Shown: piece after piece, positions 35,682-43,211 of the stretch
Layout of the letters: each line of letters opens with the position of its first letter
How positions within the stretch are numbered: position 1 is the stretch's first letter
Source: UBA5109 sp963975155
GTDB lineage: Bacteria; Pseudomonadota; Gammaproteobacteria; Pseudomonadales; Pseudohongiellaceae
Direction of reading: 5' to 3'
DNA length: 64,000 nucleotides
NCBI GenBank assembly: GCA_963975155.1
Contig: CAXBFG010000002.1
Coordinates: 1-64,000 of the forward strand
Program-made: the position numbers and the translations under genes
The notes under the pieces: generated by a model
Databases searched by the model: none
What the model was told of the DNA's origin: nothing
Seen by the model: the letters and a program-made list of their open reading frames with translations, nothing else

Positions 35682-36044
35682 GGGGGCGCTCTGGATTCGA
35701 CGCCGGTTACAAAACCCAAGGTGCATGCCGAGAGAGTATAGGCTCTCGTAAATCAATCTATGCAACTTATATAGTTGCCAACGACGAAAACTACGCTCTA
35801 GCAGCTTAATATAGCAGCTAGCGATTGCCACAGGGATGCCTGTAAACCAGTGTTTAGCAATCGTCATATAGAACAGGATCGCCACGGCGGAGTGCTTGAC
35901 TCCTAAGGGCTAAAAAGTATCAAGCTCGCTTCGAACACCCTGCGCGTTGGGTCGTGAGAAGTTAACTCAATAAACGATGCTATGCATGTAGAGCCAAAGG
36001 CAGAGGACTGACGGACGGGGGTTCAAATCCCCCCGCCTCCACCA
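35682..36044 (+). ncRNA. ssrA: tmRNA (transfer-messenger RNA)
   Basis: The one-piece tmRNA is about 363 nt. The 5' GGGGGCG and 3' CGCCTCC strands form the 7-bp acceptor stem, followed by ACCA. The T arm contains GGGGGTTCAAATCCCCC. The 5' GCTCTGGATTCGAC block is the conserved tRNA-like D-loop region. The tag frame (35777-35809) reads GCC AAC GAC GAA AAC TAC GCT CTA GCA GCT TAA and encodes ANDENYALAA. It rescues stalled ribosomes with SmpB. Its 3' end is a common integration site, and accessory genes begin immediately after it. Confidence 0.97.
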
Positions 36045-36119
36045 ATTTTTAATATTGTGCTATGCTGAACCGACTTGGTTTTAATGTTTAATTTTTAAAA
36101 CGTCCTAATTTATATTCTT

Positions 36120-36359
36120 ATGGCCACTAAAAAAGAAAGCACACCTTACCTGACAAAAAGACATATTAAATCTGCTTCCCGCAAGGGTTTTGAAGAAGCC
36201 TCGAAACAGGCTATGGAAACGGCGGGGTCAGTTGTTGTGGTGGAAGGCCGTATGATAGTCAGGAAGTACTCAGATGGCCGAATTGAGAAGCTTGCTCCCA
36301 TAAAAAAAGCCCCTAAAGCAAAGGTTAAAGCAAGCGTTAAGAAACTTGCCTTCAGCTAA
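36120..36359 (+). CDS. Small basic protein, probable antitoxin partner of the zeta-like gene
   Basis: I do not recognise a named family for this 79-residue protein. The N-terminal half is helical and basic (TKRHIKSASRKGFEEASKQAMETAG). A beta-like segment follows (SVVVVEGRMIVRKYSDGRIEKL) and the C-terminal tail is Lys-rich. It begins 75 nt after tmRNA and overlaps the zeta-like gene by 14 nt, the layout of an antitoxin-toxin pair. The antitoxin role is inferred from position only. Confidence 0.65.
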   Translation: MATKKESTPYLTKRHIKSASRKGFEEASKQAMETAGSVVVVEGRMIVRKYSDGRIEKLAPIKKAPKAKVKASVKKLAFS

Positions 36360-37164
36360 ATCCAATAAAAGACTCCGCGTATTTGCCGGACCAAATGGCT
36401 CGGGTAAAAGCACAATAATTAACGCTTTAAAAAATATCAAAGTCGATGGCTATCCCATTGATTTTGGCATCTACATCAATGCGGATGATATTACCAATAC
36501 CCTCAGAGAAGATACGTTTACTTTCGAGCAGTATGAACTGAGCAAGATCATCCGATCTGATTTTGTAGAACATGCATTGCAGTCCGGACTGATAAATAAA
36601 GATTTCCCCGAAGGCAAATTCAAAACCTGCTTCACGTTAAATAACGCTGGCGTATTCAAATTAGTTAAGCCTGAATGGGATGAGCACATGGCACAGTTAA
36701 TGGCAGATTTTTTGCGAAATTGTCTGCTGCAGAGAGAAAAAAAGATTTCATTTGAAACCGTTTTCTCACATCCATCTAAAATAGACTTTTTGAAAAACGC
36801 CTATGACATGGGGTATAAGATTTACTTGTATTTTATCTGCACAGAAAGTCCTCTCATCAATATTTCACGCATCAAAGAAGTACGCATAAAACTAGGCGGA
36901 CATGATGTACCAACAAATAAAATAAAAGCTCGTTATGCCCGTTCGCTAGAGTTGTTATATGACGCGGCAGAGCTTGCCTACCAAGCCTATTTCTTCGATA
37001 ACTCCCATGATGATAGCGGGCACGAGCCCTTCGCACATTTCAAAGTAATCAAAGGCAAAAAGAAGTGGGATGAAGAATTGAAAGCTTTGGATCTGGATGT
37101 CTTACCTGAATGGTTTTGGAAGTATTACTTGTCTAAGTTAGAGAGTTCGAAAAGTCACCCCTAA
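36346..37164 (+). CDS. Zeta-toxin-like P-loop kinase
   Basis: The 272-residue protein belongs to the zeta-toxin/COG4185 group of predicted kinases. Walker A is FAGPNGSGKST near residue 14, followed by the zeta-type IYINADDI segment and SFETVFSHPSKIDFLKNA (Walker-B-like Glu/Thr region). Characterised zeta toxins phosphorylate UDP-GlcNAc; this group has also been proposed to act on other substrates. The start is TTG at 36346, overlapping the upstream small gene, so translation is probably coupled. Confidence 0.82.
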   Translation: MPSAKSNKRLRVFAGPNGSGKSTIINALKNIKVDGYPIDFGIYINADDITNTLREDTFTFEQYELSKIIRSDFVEHALQSGLINKDFPEGKFKTCFTLNNAGVFKLVKPEWDEHMAQLMADFLRNCLLQREKKISFETVFSHPSKIDFLKNAYDMGYKIYLYFICTESPLINISRIKEVRIKLGGHDVPTNKIKARYARSLELLYDAAELAYQAYFFDNSHDDSGHEPFAHFKVIKGKKKWDEELKALDLDVLPEWFWKYYLSKLESSKSHP

Positions 37165-37360
37165 TTATTTTCCTTTAAGGGTTTGATAGATCAAACTACT
37201 TTGATTCTGATTCCGGCTTTTAACATAACACCTACCTACCCCAAACTCCTCATCATGCTTTCGTGTTCATATTTTTTACTGTTCATTATTATTGAACAGA
37301 GTATATTAGTGAACATTGTTATAGCCTGCATCTATCTGAATCACTTGTCTAATCAACTTA

Positions 37361-37443
37361 CTCTGACCCCTTTGATTTCTTTGATTCGATTTCCTCATCA
37401 AAAGTGAGCAACCCTTTATCAAATTACTCTGACCCCTTTGATT
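37361..37443. repeat. Two copies of the CTCTGACCCCTTTGATT motif
   Basis: Exact 17-bp copies lie at 37361-37377 and 37427-37443. The second overlaps the 3' end of the DUF4386 gene: on the minus strand AAAGGGGTCAGAGTAA encodes its last codons and stop. Further copies lie at 43034 and 43059, flanking the HNH gene. Confidence 0.85.
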
Positions 37444-38131
37444 TGCCTATACCTTTGGTTAACAGCCAGACACATAGTGCCAACTCTGTAATAAAAGGCA
37501 CAAGATAGATAGGCTGAATTGAATCGCTGTAAGCTGGCAATAAAAAGCGCGTATAGCTCCCTGCCAGATAAGCTAAAGCTACTGCCAGAAGACCATAGCC
37601 TAAAACGCCGGGAATAAACTTTGATTTAATAATCAAGTAACCAAGTATGAAGTTTGCTACAGAGAAAAAAATCAAGCCAAGATCATAGCCATGACTGTGC
37701 ATCTCTAACAATAAAAGGCTCAGTGCATTTATCTGTTCGTTGCTGAATACAGAAAAATGATATTCATTGTTTAGTAATAACAGGGCTGCATAATAAAGCA
37801 ATAAATTAACACTAAGTATCACTGCCTGCGTCAAGCGAAATGCGGCCGCCAGTAATGAAAGTGTTTTATTGACTGGCTTCAGCAGCACATAAAATATTAC
37901 TGCTAATGCCACATCACATAACAACATGATTGAATCTGCCAGAAAGCCAAAGCGGAATAAACCCTCTGATCTCACTATATTGCCGGCAGTCACCACAGGA
38001 TCGGAAAAAACAATCAGGGGAGATCGAACAAGCATTTCGCTCGTGATGCCAAATACAATAATAAGCAGATATAGCCAGCCAGCAGATCGCATATAAACCA
38101 GCTGGCTGGATGCCTGATTTTGATTAGTCAT
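37424..38131 (-). CDS. DUF4386 family membrane protein
   Basis: This 235-residue integral membrane protein has about six hydrophobic helices and matches the DUF4386 pattern (SAGWLYLLIIVFGITSE near residue 16; FRFGFLADSIMLLCDV; HSHGYDLGLIFFSVANFILGYLI). The function of the family is unknown. The final residues KSKGSE and the stop codon are contributed by the GGGGTCAGAG repeat, so the native C-terminus may have been altered. A separate metabolic cluster lies directly upstream on the same strand. Confidence 0.8.
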   Translation of the reverse strand: MTNQNQASSQLVYMRSAGWLYLLIIVFGITSEMLVRSPLIVFSDPVVTAGNIVRSEGLFRFGFLADSIMLLCDVALAVIFYVLLKPVNKTLSLLAAAFRLTQAVILSVNLLLYYAALLLLNNEYHFSVFSNEQINALSLLLLEMHSHGYDLGLIFFSVANFILGYLIIKSKFIPGVLGYGLLAVALAYLAGSYTRFLLPAYSDSIQPIYLVPFITELALCVWLLTKGIGKSKGSE

Positions 38132-38152
38132 TTGATCTCCTCTGCAGATTTT

Positions 38153-39127
38153 TTAATAAACGGGTATTGCTATTGGACGGATCGGCGCCGCATCAGCGCC
38201 TCTGAATTTCAAGGACCCACCCACAAATGCAAACTCATAAACCTGATCCCTGGCAAGTGCTTCCAGATTAACAAGCTCAATAATTGGCGCACCCTGTTGT
38301 GCCAATAAATAGGTATGCACCGGCACATAATCGGTTTCCAGTTCGGATGGAAAGGCTTCAAAACTTAAATTATCTGCACCCACTATCATTGCGCCTGAGT
38401 CTTCAACGAGATATTTTGCAGCATCCAGACCCATTCCTGGCGGGTTGGACATATACGCTTGTGCATCTTCATAGTGTTGCATTCTTCCTGTTCTGATCAA
38501 CACCACATCACCGGTTTGTAATTCAGTCTGCTGAATTGCCAGTGCATCTATAATATCCTGGCGCGTGACTCGGTAAGCTGCCGGTAACATATCTATCCCT
38601 TTGGCCGCAGCTATATCAATCAGGATTCCGCGGGCAATGATGGGTGGTATATTTTCGACCCCGGCTACTTGCCAGCCCTGGTCCCCCAGAAACTCATCGG
38701 CACTGTAACCATTCCATATTTTTCCATTCAAACCGAAATGATTTAACGCGTCTATATGTGTCCCCATATGGGTATACATCGACACCGCCGCTCCGGTATA
38801 GCTCACATGACTATTCATGTTTTCACCCACATTCAGCGGGTCATCAATGACCGTACCCTTGGGCGTGTGAGTCATCCAGATTCGGTAGTGTGGATCACCG
38901 GCAGCCTGCCAGCTTGGCATGCCGATAAAATACTCTACTGAGAGATCGTAAACCTTGCCTTCTGAAATCCTGGATAAAATTGATGCCGTAGACTCCATAG
39001 TCATCAGATTCAAGCGGCCGATTTCATCCGCTTCACCCCAAGGGCTGATAGCAACAGATCGTTGCTGTGCAACACTGTTGCCAATCATTAAAAGAGTAAT
39101 GATTAATAATATTGATTTTTTTAACAT
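38153..39127 (-). CDS. Secreted cyclase/kynurenine-formamidase-like hydrolase
   Basis: The 324-residue protein belongs to the cyclase family (PF04199), metal-dependent amide/ester hydrolases that include bacterial kynurenine formamidase. A signal peptide (about 1-20) is followed by WGEADEIGRLNLMT. The metal-site signature is THMGTHIDALNHFG, near residue 118 (HxGTHxDxxxHF), and GADNLSFEAFP is near the C-terminus. The periplasmic location and isolated context leave the substrate open. It is last in the VOC-DMT-nitroreductase-cyclase run. Confidence 0.88.
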   Translation of the reverse strand: MLKKSILLIITLLMIGNSVAQQRSVAISPWGEADEIGRLNLMTMESTASILSRISEGKVYDLSVEYFIGMPSWQAAGDPHYRIWMTHTPKGTVIDDPLNVGENMNSHVSYTGAAVSMYTHMGTHIDALNHFGLNGKIWNGYSADEFLGDQGWQVAGVENIPPIIARGILIDIAAAKGIDMLPAAYRVTRQDIIDALAIQQTELQTGDVVLIRTGRMQHYEDAQAYMSNPPGMGLDAAKYLVEDSGAMIVGADNLSFEAFPSELETDYVPVHTYLLAQQGAPIIELVNLEALARDQVYEFAFVGGSLKFRGADAAPIRPIAIPVY

Positions 39128-39170
39128 TTCACCTGCCTCCTGTGTTTATTAAATTTATGTATCTACAAAT

Positions 39171-39803
39171 TCAGATCGTTACCACCATTTCCGATTCGTC
39201 ATACCGAACTTTCTGCATACCTGCAGTCTCATCTTTCTGATCCCGAATCCCCAAGGCAGAAATCATTGAGGTTTCCAAATTTAATGCTTTTAAATTCAGC
39301 GCTTCATCATAGGCGGCTGCATCAATACCTCCCATCGGACATGAGTCAATCTTCATTAAGGCGGCACTGGTTAATAAAGTGCCTAAGGCTATGTATGCCT
39401 GTTGATGTGCCCACTCCTTTTTCTGCCGGGCATTTTTATTTCTGAACACTTCCTTCATATGTTCAGCAAGTCCGCTTAATGCCTGGATTTCTATTTTTCT
39501 GGTCTCAGCTACACTTTCTATATAGCGGTCTACCAACTCATCACCGAATACTGTTTGCGCGGCAAAAACCACCAGGTGAGAGCAATGCAAAACTTTTTCC
39601 TGACCAAAGGAAGATGCCATCAGCCGCCTGCGTAATTCCTGATCCGTGATAACGAATAACCTGTAGGGTTGCAGACCGTATGATGTAGGGCTCAGTAAAG
39701 TGGCATCGACAAGTCGCTTCACTTCTTCATCACTGAGTTTATGATCAGAAAATTTCCTGACGGCATAGCGCCAGTTTAGTGCTTCAATTACATTCATCTT
39801 CAA
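39171..39803 (-). CDS. NAD(P)H nitroreductase, NfsB-like
   Basis: This is a 210-residue flavoprotein of the nitroreductase superfamily. The FMN/substrate elements are RYAVRKFSDHKLSDEE near residue 12, LLSPTSYGLQPYRLFVI and CPMGGIDAAAYDEAL. The family reduces nitroaromatics, quinones or flavins using NAD(P)H. It lies between the cyclase and DMT genes on the same strand with short gaps, suggesting one transcript under the divergent LysR regulator. Confidence 0.9.
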   Translation of the reverse strand: MKMNVIEALNWRYAVRKFSDHKLSDEEVKRLVDATLLSPTSYGLQPYRLFVITDQELRRRLMASSFGQEKVLHCSHLVVFAAQTVFGDELVDRYIESVAETRKIEIQALSGLAEHMKEVFRNKNARQKKEWAHQQAYIALGTLLTSAALMKIDSCPMGGIDAAAYDEALNLKALNLETSMISALGIRDQKDETAGMQKVRYDESEMVVTI

Positions 39804-39826
39804 TCCTCCTATAATTCAACATTTAT

Positions 39827-40714
39827 TTATTCCGAAACTATATTTTTCTTACGTGACCAGGTGGTCATCAAAACTCCACCAAAAACAAGAGAGATACTTA
39901 TCATGTCATTAACACGGTATTGCTCATCCCAAATTAAAATTCCCGCCAGTATCGTGACAACAGTAATCACATAACCCATTTGGCTTAGATAAACAGGGCC
40001 ACCCTCTTTTAATAATTCAAATGAACTTAGGTAAGCCGCTCCGGCCAGTACAGATAAAATCCCTATCAAATAGAGCACTTGCCTGTTTTCAAACATATTG
40101 AGGTGAAAGTTCCCGAGCCACAGATTTACAAGGAACAGAAGAATTCCGTTCACCGTTAACATACCCATCACTATGGCCATTGCTTCACTGCCAACCGGCC
40201 AGAATCGACTTCGATAAATATTACTAACTGCCAGCGTTAGCGGAATCATCAGCGCCAGCACTATGAAAAACCAGTTCGTCGATTGATTTATGGATTCTCC
40301 AGACGTGATGAGAAAAGCAACACCGGTCAGCCCGACTATTAAGCCCATTAAGCGCAGCATGCTGGCCTGCTCATAGCCAATGATTCGCGCTAAAAAATAT
40401 GTCGCGATTGGTGAAAGTGCTGTCACTAAACCAACCAGTCCTACCTGCAATTGTTCTAAAACCACAAACACCAGAATAAATGGGATGGTTGTACCCAGCA
40501 GCCCTCCTATCAGATAGTATCGAATGTGTTCCAGGTTCCAGATTGGAAATTGTCTGGAACGGATCGAAAACATCCAAACCACTAACGCACTGCCACTTAA
40601 TTGCCAAAACAGGAAAAGCAGTACCGGAATTGATTCCGCGCCTGCCAGCTTTCTCACCATGTACAAGGCTGCCGTCAGCGACCCGGAAAGTATCAACAGA
40701 AGCAGGGCCTTCAT
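39827..40714 (-). CDS. DMT-superfamily (EamA) transporter
   Basis: The 295-residue protein has about ten membrane helices and two EamA repeats (first near VRKLAGAESIPVLLFLFWQ, second after residue 150). The substrate is unknown; with an oxidoreductase and a VOC protein in the same operon it may export a metabolite or toxic compound. Its start overlaps the VOC stop by 4 nt, implying translational coupling. Confidence 0.87.
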   Translation of the reverse strand: MKALLLLILSGSLTAALYMVRKLAGAESIPVLLFLFWQLSGSALVVWMFSIRSRQFPIWNLEHIRYYLIGGLLGTTIPFILVFVVLEQLQVGLVGLVTALSPIATYFLARIIGYEQASMLRLMGLIVGLTGVAFLITSGESINQSTNWFFIVLALMIPLTLAVSNIYRSRFWPVGSEAMAIVMGMLTVNGILLFLVNLWLGNFHLNMFENRQVLYLIGILSVLAGAAYLSSFELLKEGGPVYLSQMGYVITVVTILAGILIWDEQYRVNDMISISLVFGGVLMTTWSRKKNIVSE

Positions 40715-41157
40715 TTCGCACCGCCAGTTTTATTGATGCCATTCATAGCTGAATCAGCTGGTAATTTATGTTGCGTGAATTCAATGACATTTTTATCCGG
40801 GTCACGAATGAAGATTGAGGTCTTGCCATCACCAAAGCGCACTGGTCCTTCAGTTATCACATGGCCTAATTTATTGATGTGATCAATTGCTTCAGTAATT
40901 TGATTAACCTTGAGAGCGATATGGGTATAACCGGCATGTTTGATACTTTCATCCATCAAAATATTATGTGGCGTCCCTGACTCTATGGCGGAATCCAGCA
41001 GATTAAGTGTGGGGCCCCGTTTATGAACCAGTACCATCACCCCTTCCTGAAAATCTGATCGCAGCAGTTGAAAACCAAATGCCTTATAGAATTCAATTGA
41101 ACGAGGAAAATCGCCTACTCTTATTCCGATGTGATCCAAACCATCTATATTTTTCAT
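40711..41157 (-). CDS. VOC family (glyoxalase/dioxygenase-fold) protein
   Basis: The 148-residue protein is a vicinal-oxygen-chelate fold of two beta-alpha-beta modules. Likely metal ligands are His in LDHIGIRVGDF at the N-terminus, His in GYTHIALKV near residue 78 and Glu in KNVIEFTQH near 127. Family members include glyoxalases, dioxygenases and resistance proteins; this one cannot be assigned further. It is the first gene of the minus-strand cluster, divergent from the LysR gene. Confidence 0.87.
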   Translation of the reverse strand: MKNIDGLDHIGIRVGDFPRSIEFYKAFGFQLLRSDFQEGVMVLVHKRGPTLNLLDSAIESGTPHNILMDESIKHAGYTHIALKVNQITEAIDHINKLGHVITEGPVRFGDGKTSIFIRDPDKNVIEFTQHKLPADSAMNGINKTGGAK

Positions 41158-41265
41158 TACCCGTCTCCTGCATTTACTACCAGACCATCTATGGCGTAAC
41201 TGCTTTAGTGATTAACTGTGAAACGCAGGATAATAGTTAACATATGAAAGATAATTAGCTATATT

Positions 41266-41281
41266 TGAACAACACTGTTCA
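41266..41281. promoter_or_regulatory. Palindromic site in the VOC/LysR divergent region
   Basis: TGAACA-ACAC-TGTTCA is a perfect 6-bp inverted repeat with a 4-bp spacer, 17 bp upstream of the LysR start codon. LysR-type regulators usually bind partly palindromic sites between themselves and a divergent target, so this is a reasonable autoregulatory operator. Confidence 0.5.
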
Positions 41282-41297
41282 CATATATTTACTAATA

Positions 41298-42209
41298 ATG
41301 GAAAATCTCACCGATATCGCCGTATTCGTTCAGGTCGTGAAGAGTGGCAGCTTCACCACAGCTGCAGAGCGCTTACAACTTTCCCGCTCAGTGGTGAGCA
41401 AATATATTAGTCGCCTGGAAGAACGGCTGGATGCCCGCTTATTAAACCGAACAACGCGGCGACTAAGCCTGACCGAGGTGGGCAAGGTGTTCTATGAACA
41501 CGCAAGTCTGGGTCTGCAGGAAATCGAAGAAGCTGAAAGCGCGGTCACAAGACTGCAAGGTAAGCCGCGAGGCATTTTAAAAATCAATGCGCCCATGTCA
41601 TTTGGCATTATGCATATTGCGCCCTCATTACCAGACTTTCAAAACACCTATCCGGAAGTATTAGTAGACATGAACCTTGATGACCGTAAAGTCGATGTGA
41701 TCAGGGAAGGTTTCGATATTTCAGTCAGAATCACAACAGAACTTCCCGACTCTACTTTGATAGCAAAACGGATAGCGCCTTGTAAGCATGTGATCGTTGC
41801 CACACCCGCTTACCTGAAAAAATATGGCAAGCCCGGTTCTCCACACCAGTTAAGCAAACATAAAATACTGAGTTATCAGCATCAGGACCATGCTCTGGAG
41901 TGGCAGTTAAAAAACTCCCGGGGAGAGAATGTTTCGGTTTCTTTAAGCAGCAGCTTACAAATGAACAACAGCCTTGCACTAAAGGCTGCCATGCTTGGAC
42001 ACATGGGGATCTCCAGGATGCCTTCTTTTCTTGTGGGTAATGAAATCAAAGAGGGCCAATTAGTGACGCTGTTCAATGATTATGAAATATTGGAAGCGTC
42101 AATCTATCTTGTTTATCCACAGCGACGCTTTTTAAGCCCTAAAGTTAACGCATTTATTGATTATTTCTCAAAACAAATCCCGGAAAAACCAAACTGGGAT
42201 TTTTTATAA
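41298..42209 (+). CDS. LysR-type transcriptional regulator
   Basis: I start at ATG 41298 (303 residues, MENLTDIAVFVQVVKSGSF), the family-typical N-terminus, rather than the TTG at 41265. The helix-turn-helix spans about 18-40 (TTAAERLQLSRSVVSKYISRLE), with RLLNRTTRRLSLTEVG behind it. The C-terminal effector domain (about 90-290) is intact. It resembles the large AaeR/DmlR-like subgroup. It probably controls the divergent VOC-DMT-nitroreductase-cyclase cluster. Confidence 0.92.
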   Translation: MENLTDIAVFVQVVKSGSFTTAAERLQLSRSVVSKYISRLEERLDARLLNRTTRRLSLTEVGKVFYEHASLGLQEIEEAESAVTRLQGKPRGILKINAPMSFGIMHIAPSLPDFQNTYPEVLVDMNLDDRKVDVIREGFDISVRITTELPDSTLIAKRIAPCKHVIVATPAYLKKYGKPGSPHQLSKHKILSYQHQDHALEWQLKNSRGENVSVSLSSSLQMNNSLALKAAMLGHMGISRMPSFLVGNEIKEGQLVTLFNDYEILEASIYLVYPQRRFLSPKVNAFIDYFSKQIPEKPNWDFL

Positions 42210-42241
42210 CCTCTGAGTGCCAACTTGAAAAATGGCTGACC

Positions 42242-43003
42242 CTACCCCTTAAATACTCTCTGTCGATGATAATCCATGGCAGACGGATCAGGATAAAAAC
42301 GCTTCGGCATTTGTAACTCTCTTCCTTCAATATCCAAGAGCCTTTTACTTAAGTCACTATCTGAGAAATGCATTTTCAATTCGCCAGATAAACAAACACG
42401 CCATTGCTCATCAAAAGTCAGCAAGCCTTTATCAAAGGCTTTGTCATACAAATTATTGAGTGCCAGTCCATTAGTTGGGTCAGCTCTGCGATTTTCGGAA
42501 TCCTTCCAGGGAATGATATGGCTGGCTACCAGTAGTGATGGAATTTTTAAACCGGAAATAGCACAACGACTTTCATAACTTGTTAGCACGCTGTTTCTAA
42601 AGAAACGTTGTACACGCCTGACTTTAACTGCCTGTACTGATTCTGTTGGGCCATCAGGTATTGGTCCCTCATGAATACTTTCAGCATCAGCTTGTGGAAA
42701 CATGCGCTTTTCATAAAGGTCTTCAGCAGCTAAGGCGATGTGATTAGAGTCTGTAAGAAATTCATCCCAAAGTTCTCTGTCGGCTTTACTCACCGAAGAA
42801 AGCCCCTGCCTGTTCAGGTTTGGATCAAGATGCGCAAAATTCACTGCCTTCATAGCAACCGCAGATGGCGTTCGATCGATAACTTCTGCCAGATGTATGA
42901 TCTCGGGATTACGGTGATGAAGCTTACCGAAGGGTGTGCGGCAATACAGGTGCAGTACCAAAAGTGATTCGTCGCGCTGCCAGTTGCGATGATTAGTATT
43001 CAT
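42242..43003 (-). CDS. HNH restriction-type endonuclease
   Basis: The 253-residue protein has an N-terminal region with a helix-turn-helix-like segment (HLAEVIDRTPSAVAMKAVNFAHLDP). The C-terminal HNH_2-type nuclease contains CAISGLKIPSLLVASHIIPW (first His), NGLALNNLYDKAFDKGLLTF (Asn and His-equivalent region) and flanking Arg/Asp. Such standalone proteins are common in defence islands and cut DNA. The last codon and stop (GGG TAG) coincide with an AAGGGGT(AGGGTCAG) motif related to the repeat on its 5' side. Confidence 0.85.
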   Translation of the reverse strand: MNTNHRNWQRDESLLVLHLYCRTPFGKLHHRNPEIIHLAEVIDRTPSAVAMKAVNFAHLDPNLNRQGLSSVSKADRELWDEFLTDSNHIALAAEDLYEKRMFPQADAESIHEGPIPDGPTESVQAVKVRRVQRFFRNSVLTSYESRCAISGLKIPSLLVASHIIPWKDSENRRADPTNGLALNNLYDKAFDKGLLTFDEQWRVCLSGELKMHFSDSDLSKRLLDIEGRELQMPKRFYPDPSAMDYHRQRVFKG

Positions 43004-43033
43004 TGAACTTCAAAATCACGTTCAATCAAATTG

Positions 43034-43116
43034 CTCTGACCCCTTTGATTCTAAATTGCTCTGACCCCTTTGATTTCCTTTGATTTCCTTTGATTTGCCT
43101 TTGATTTGACCCCTTT
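43034..43116. repeat. CTCTGACCCCTTTGATT copies and TTTGATTTCC tandem run
   Basis: Exact 17-bp motif copies lie at 43034-43050 and 43059-43075. They run into a 10-11-bp tandem series (TTTGATTTCC, repeated, then TTTGATTTGCC and TTTGATTTGACCCC). The array separates the HNH gene from the Wadjet operon and shares the motif found at 37361-37443. Confidence 0.85.
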
Positions 43117-43211
43117 CATAAGAAGCCCTAAGCTGAGCTATATTGAGTAATCAGCTATACTTGCCTTCCTAAGGTGGCGCGGTTGTGATACTAACCCGAT
43201 AATGAATATTG

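Noticed and set aside
36010..36044. attL/attR pair for an element integrated in ssrA
   Set aside because: I looked for a second copy of the ssrA 3' end (CCGCCTCCACCA) and for an integrase downstream and saw neither within the window.
43034..43116. CRISPR array
   Set aside because: Repeat units are too short (10-25 bp), vary in spacing, and have no spacer-like unique segments; no cas genes are present.
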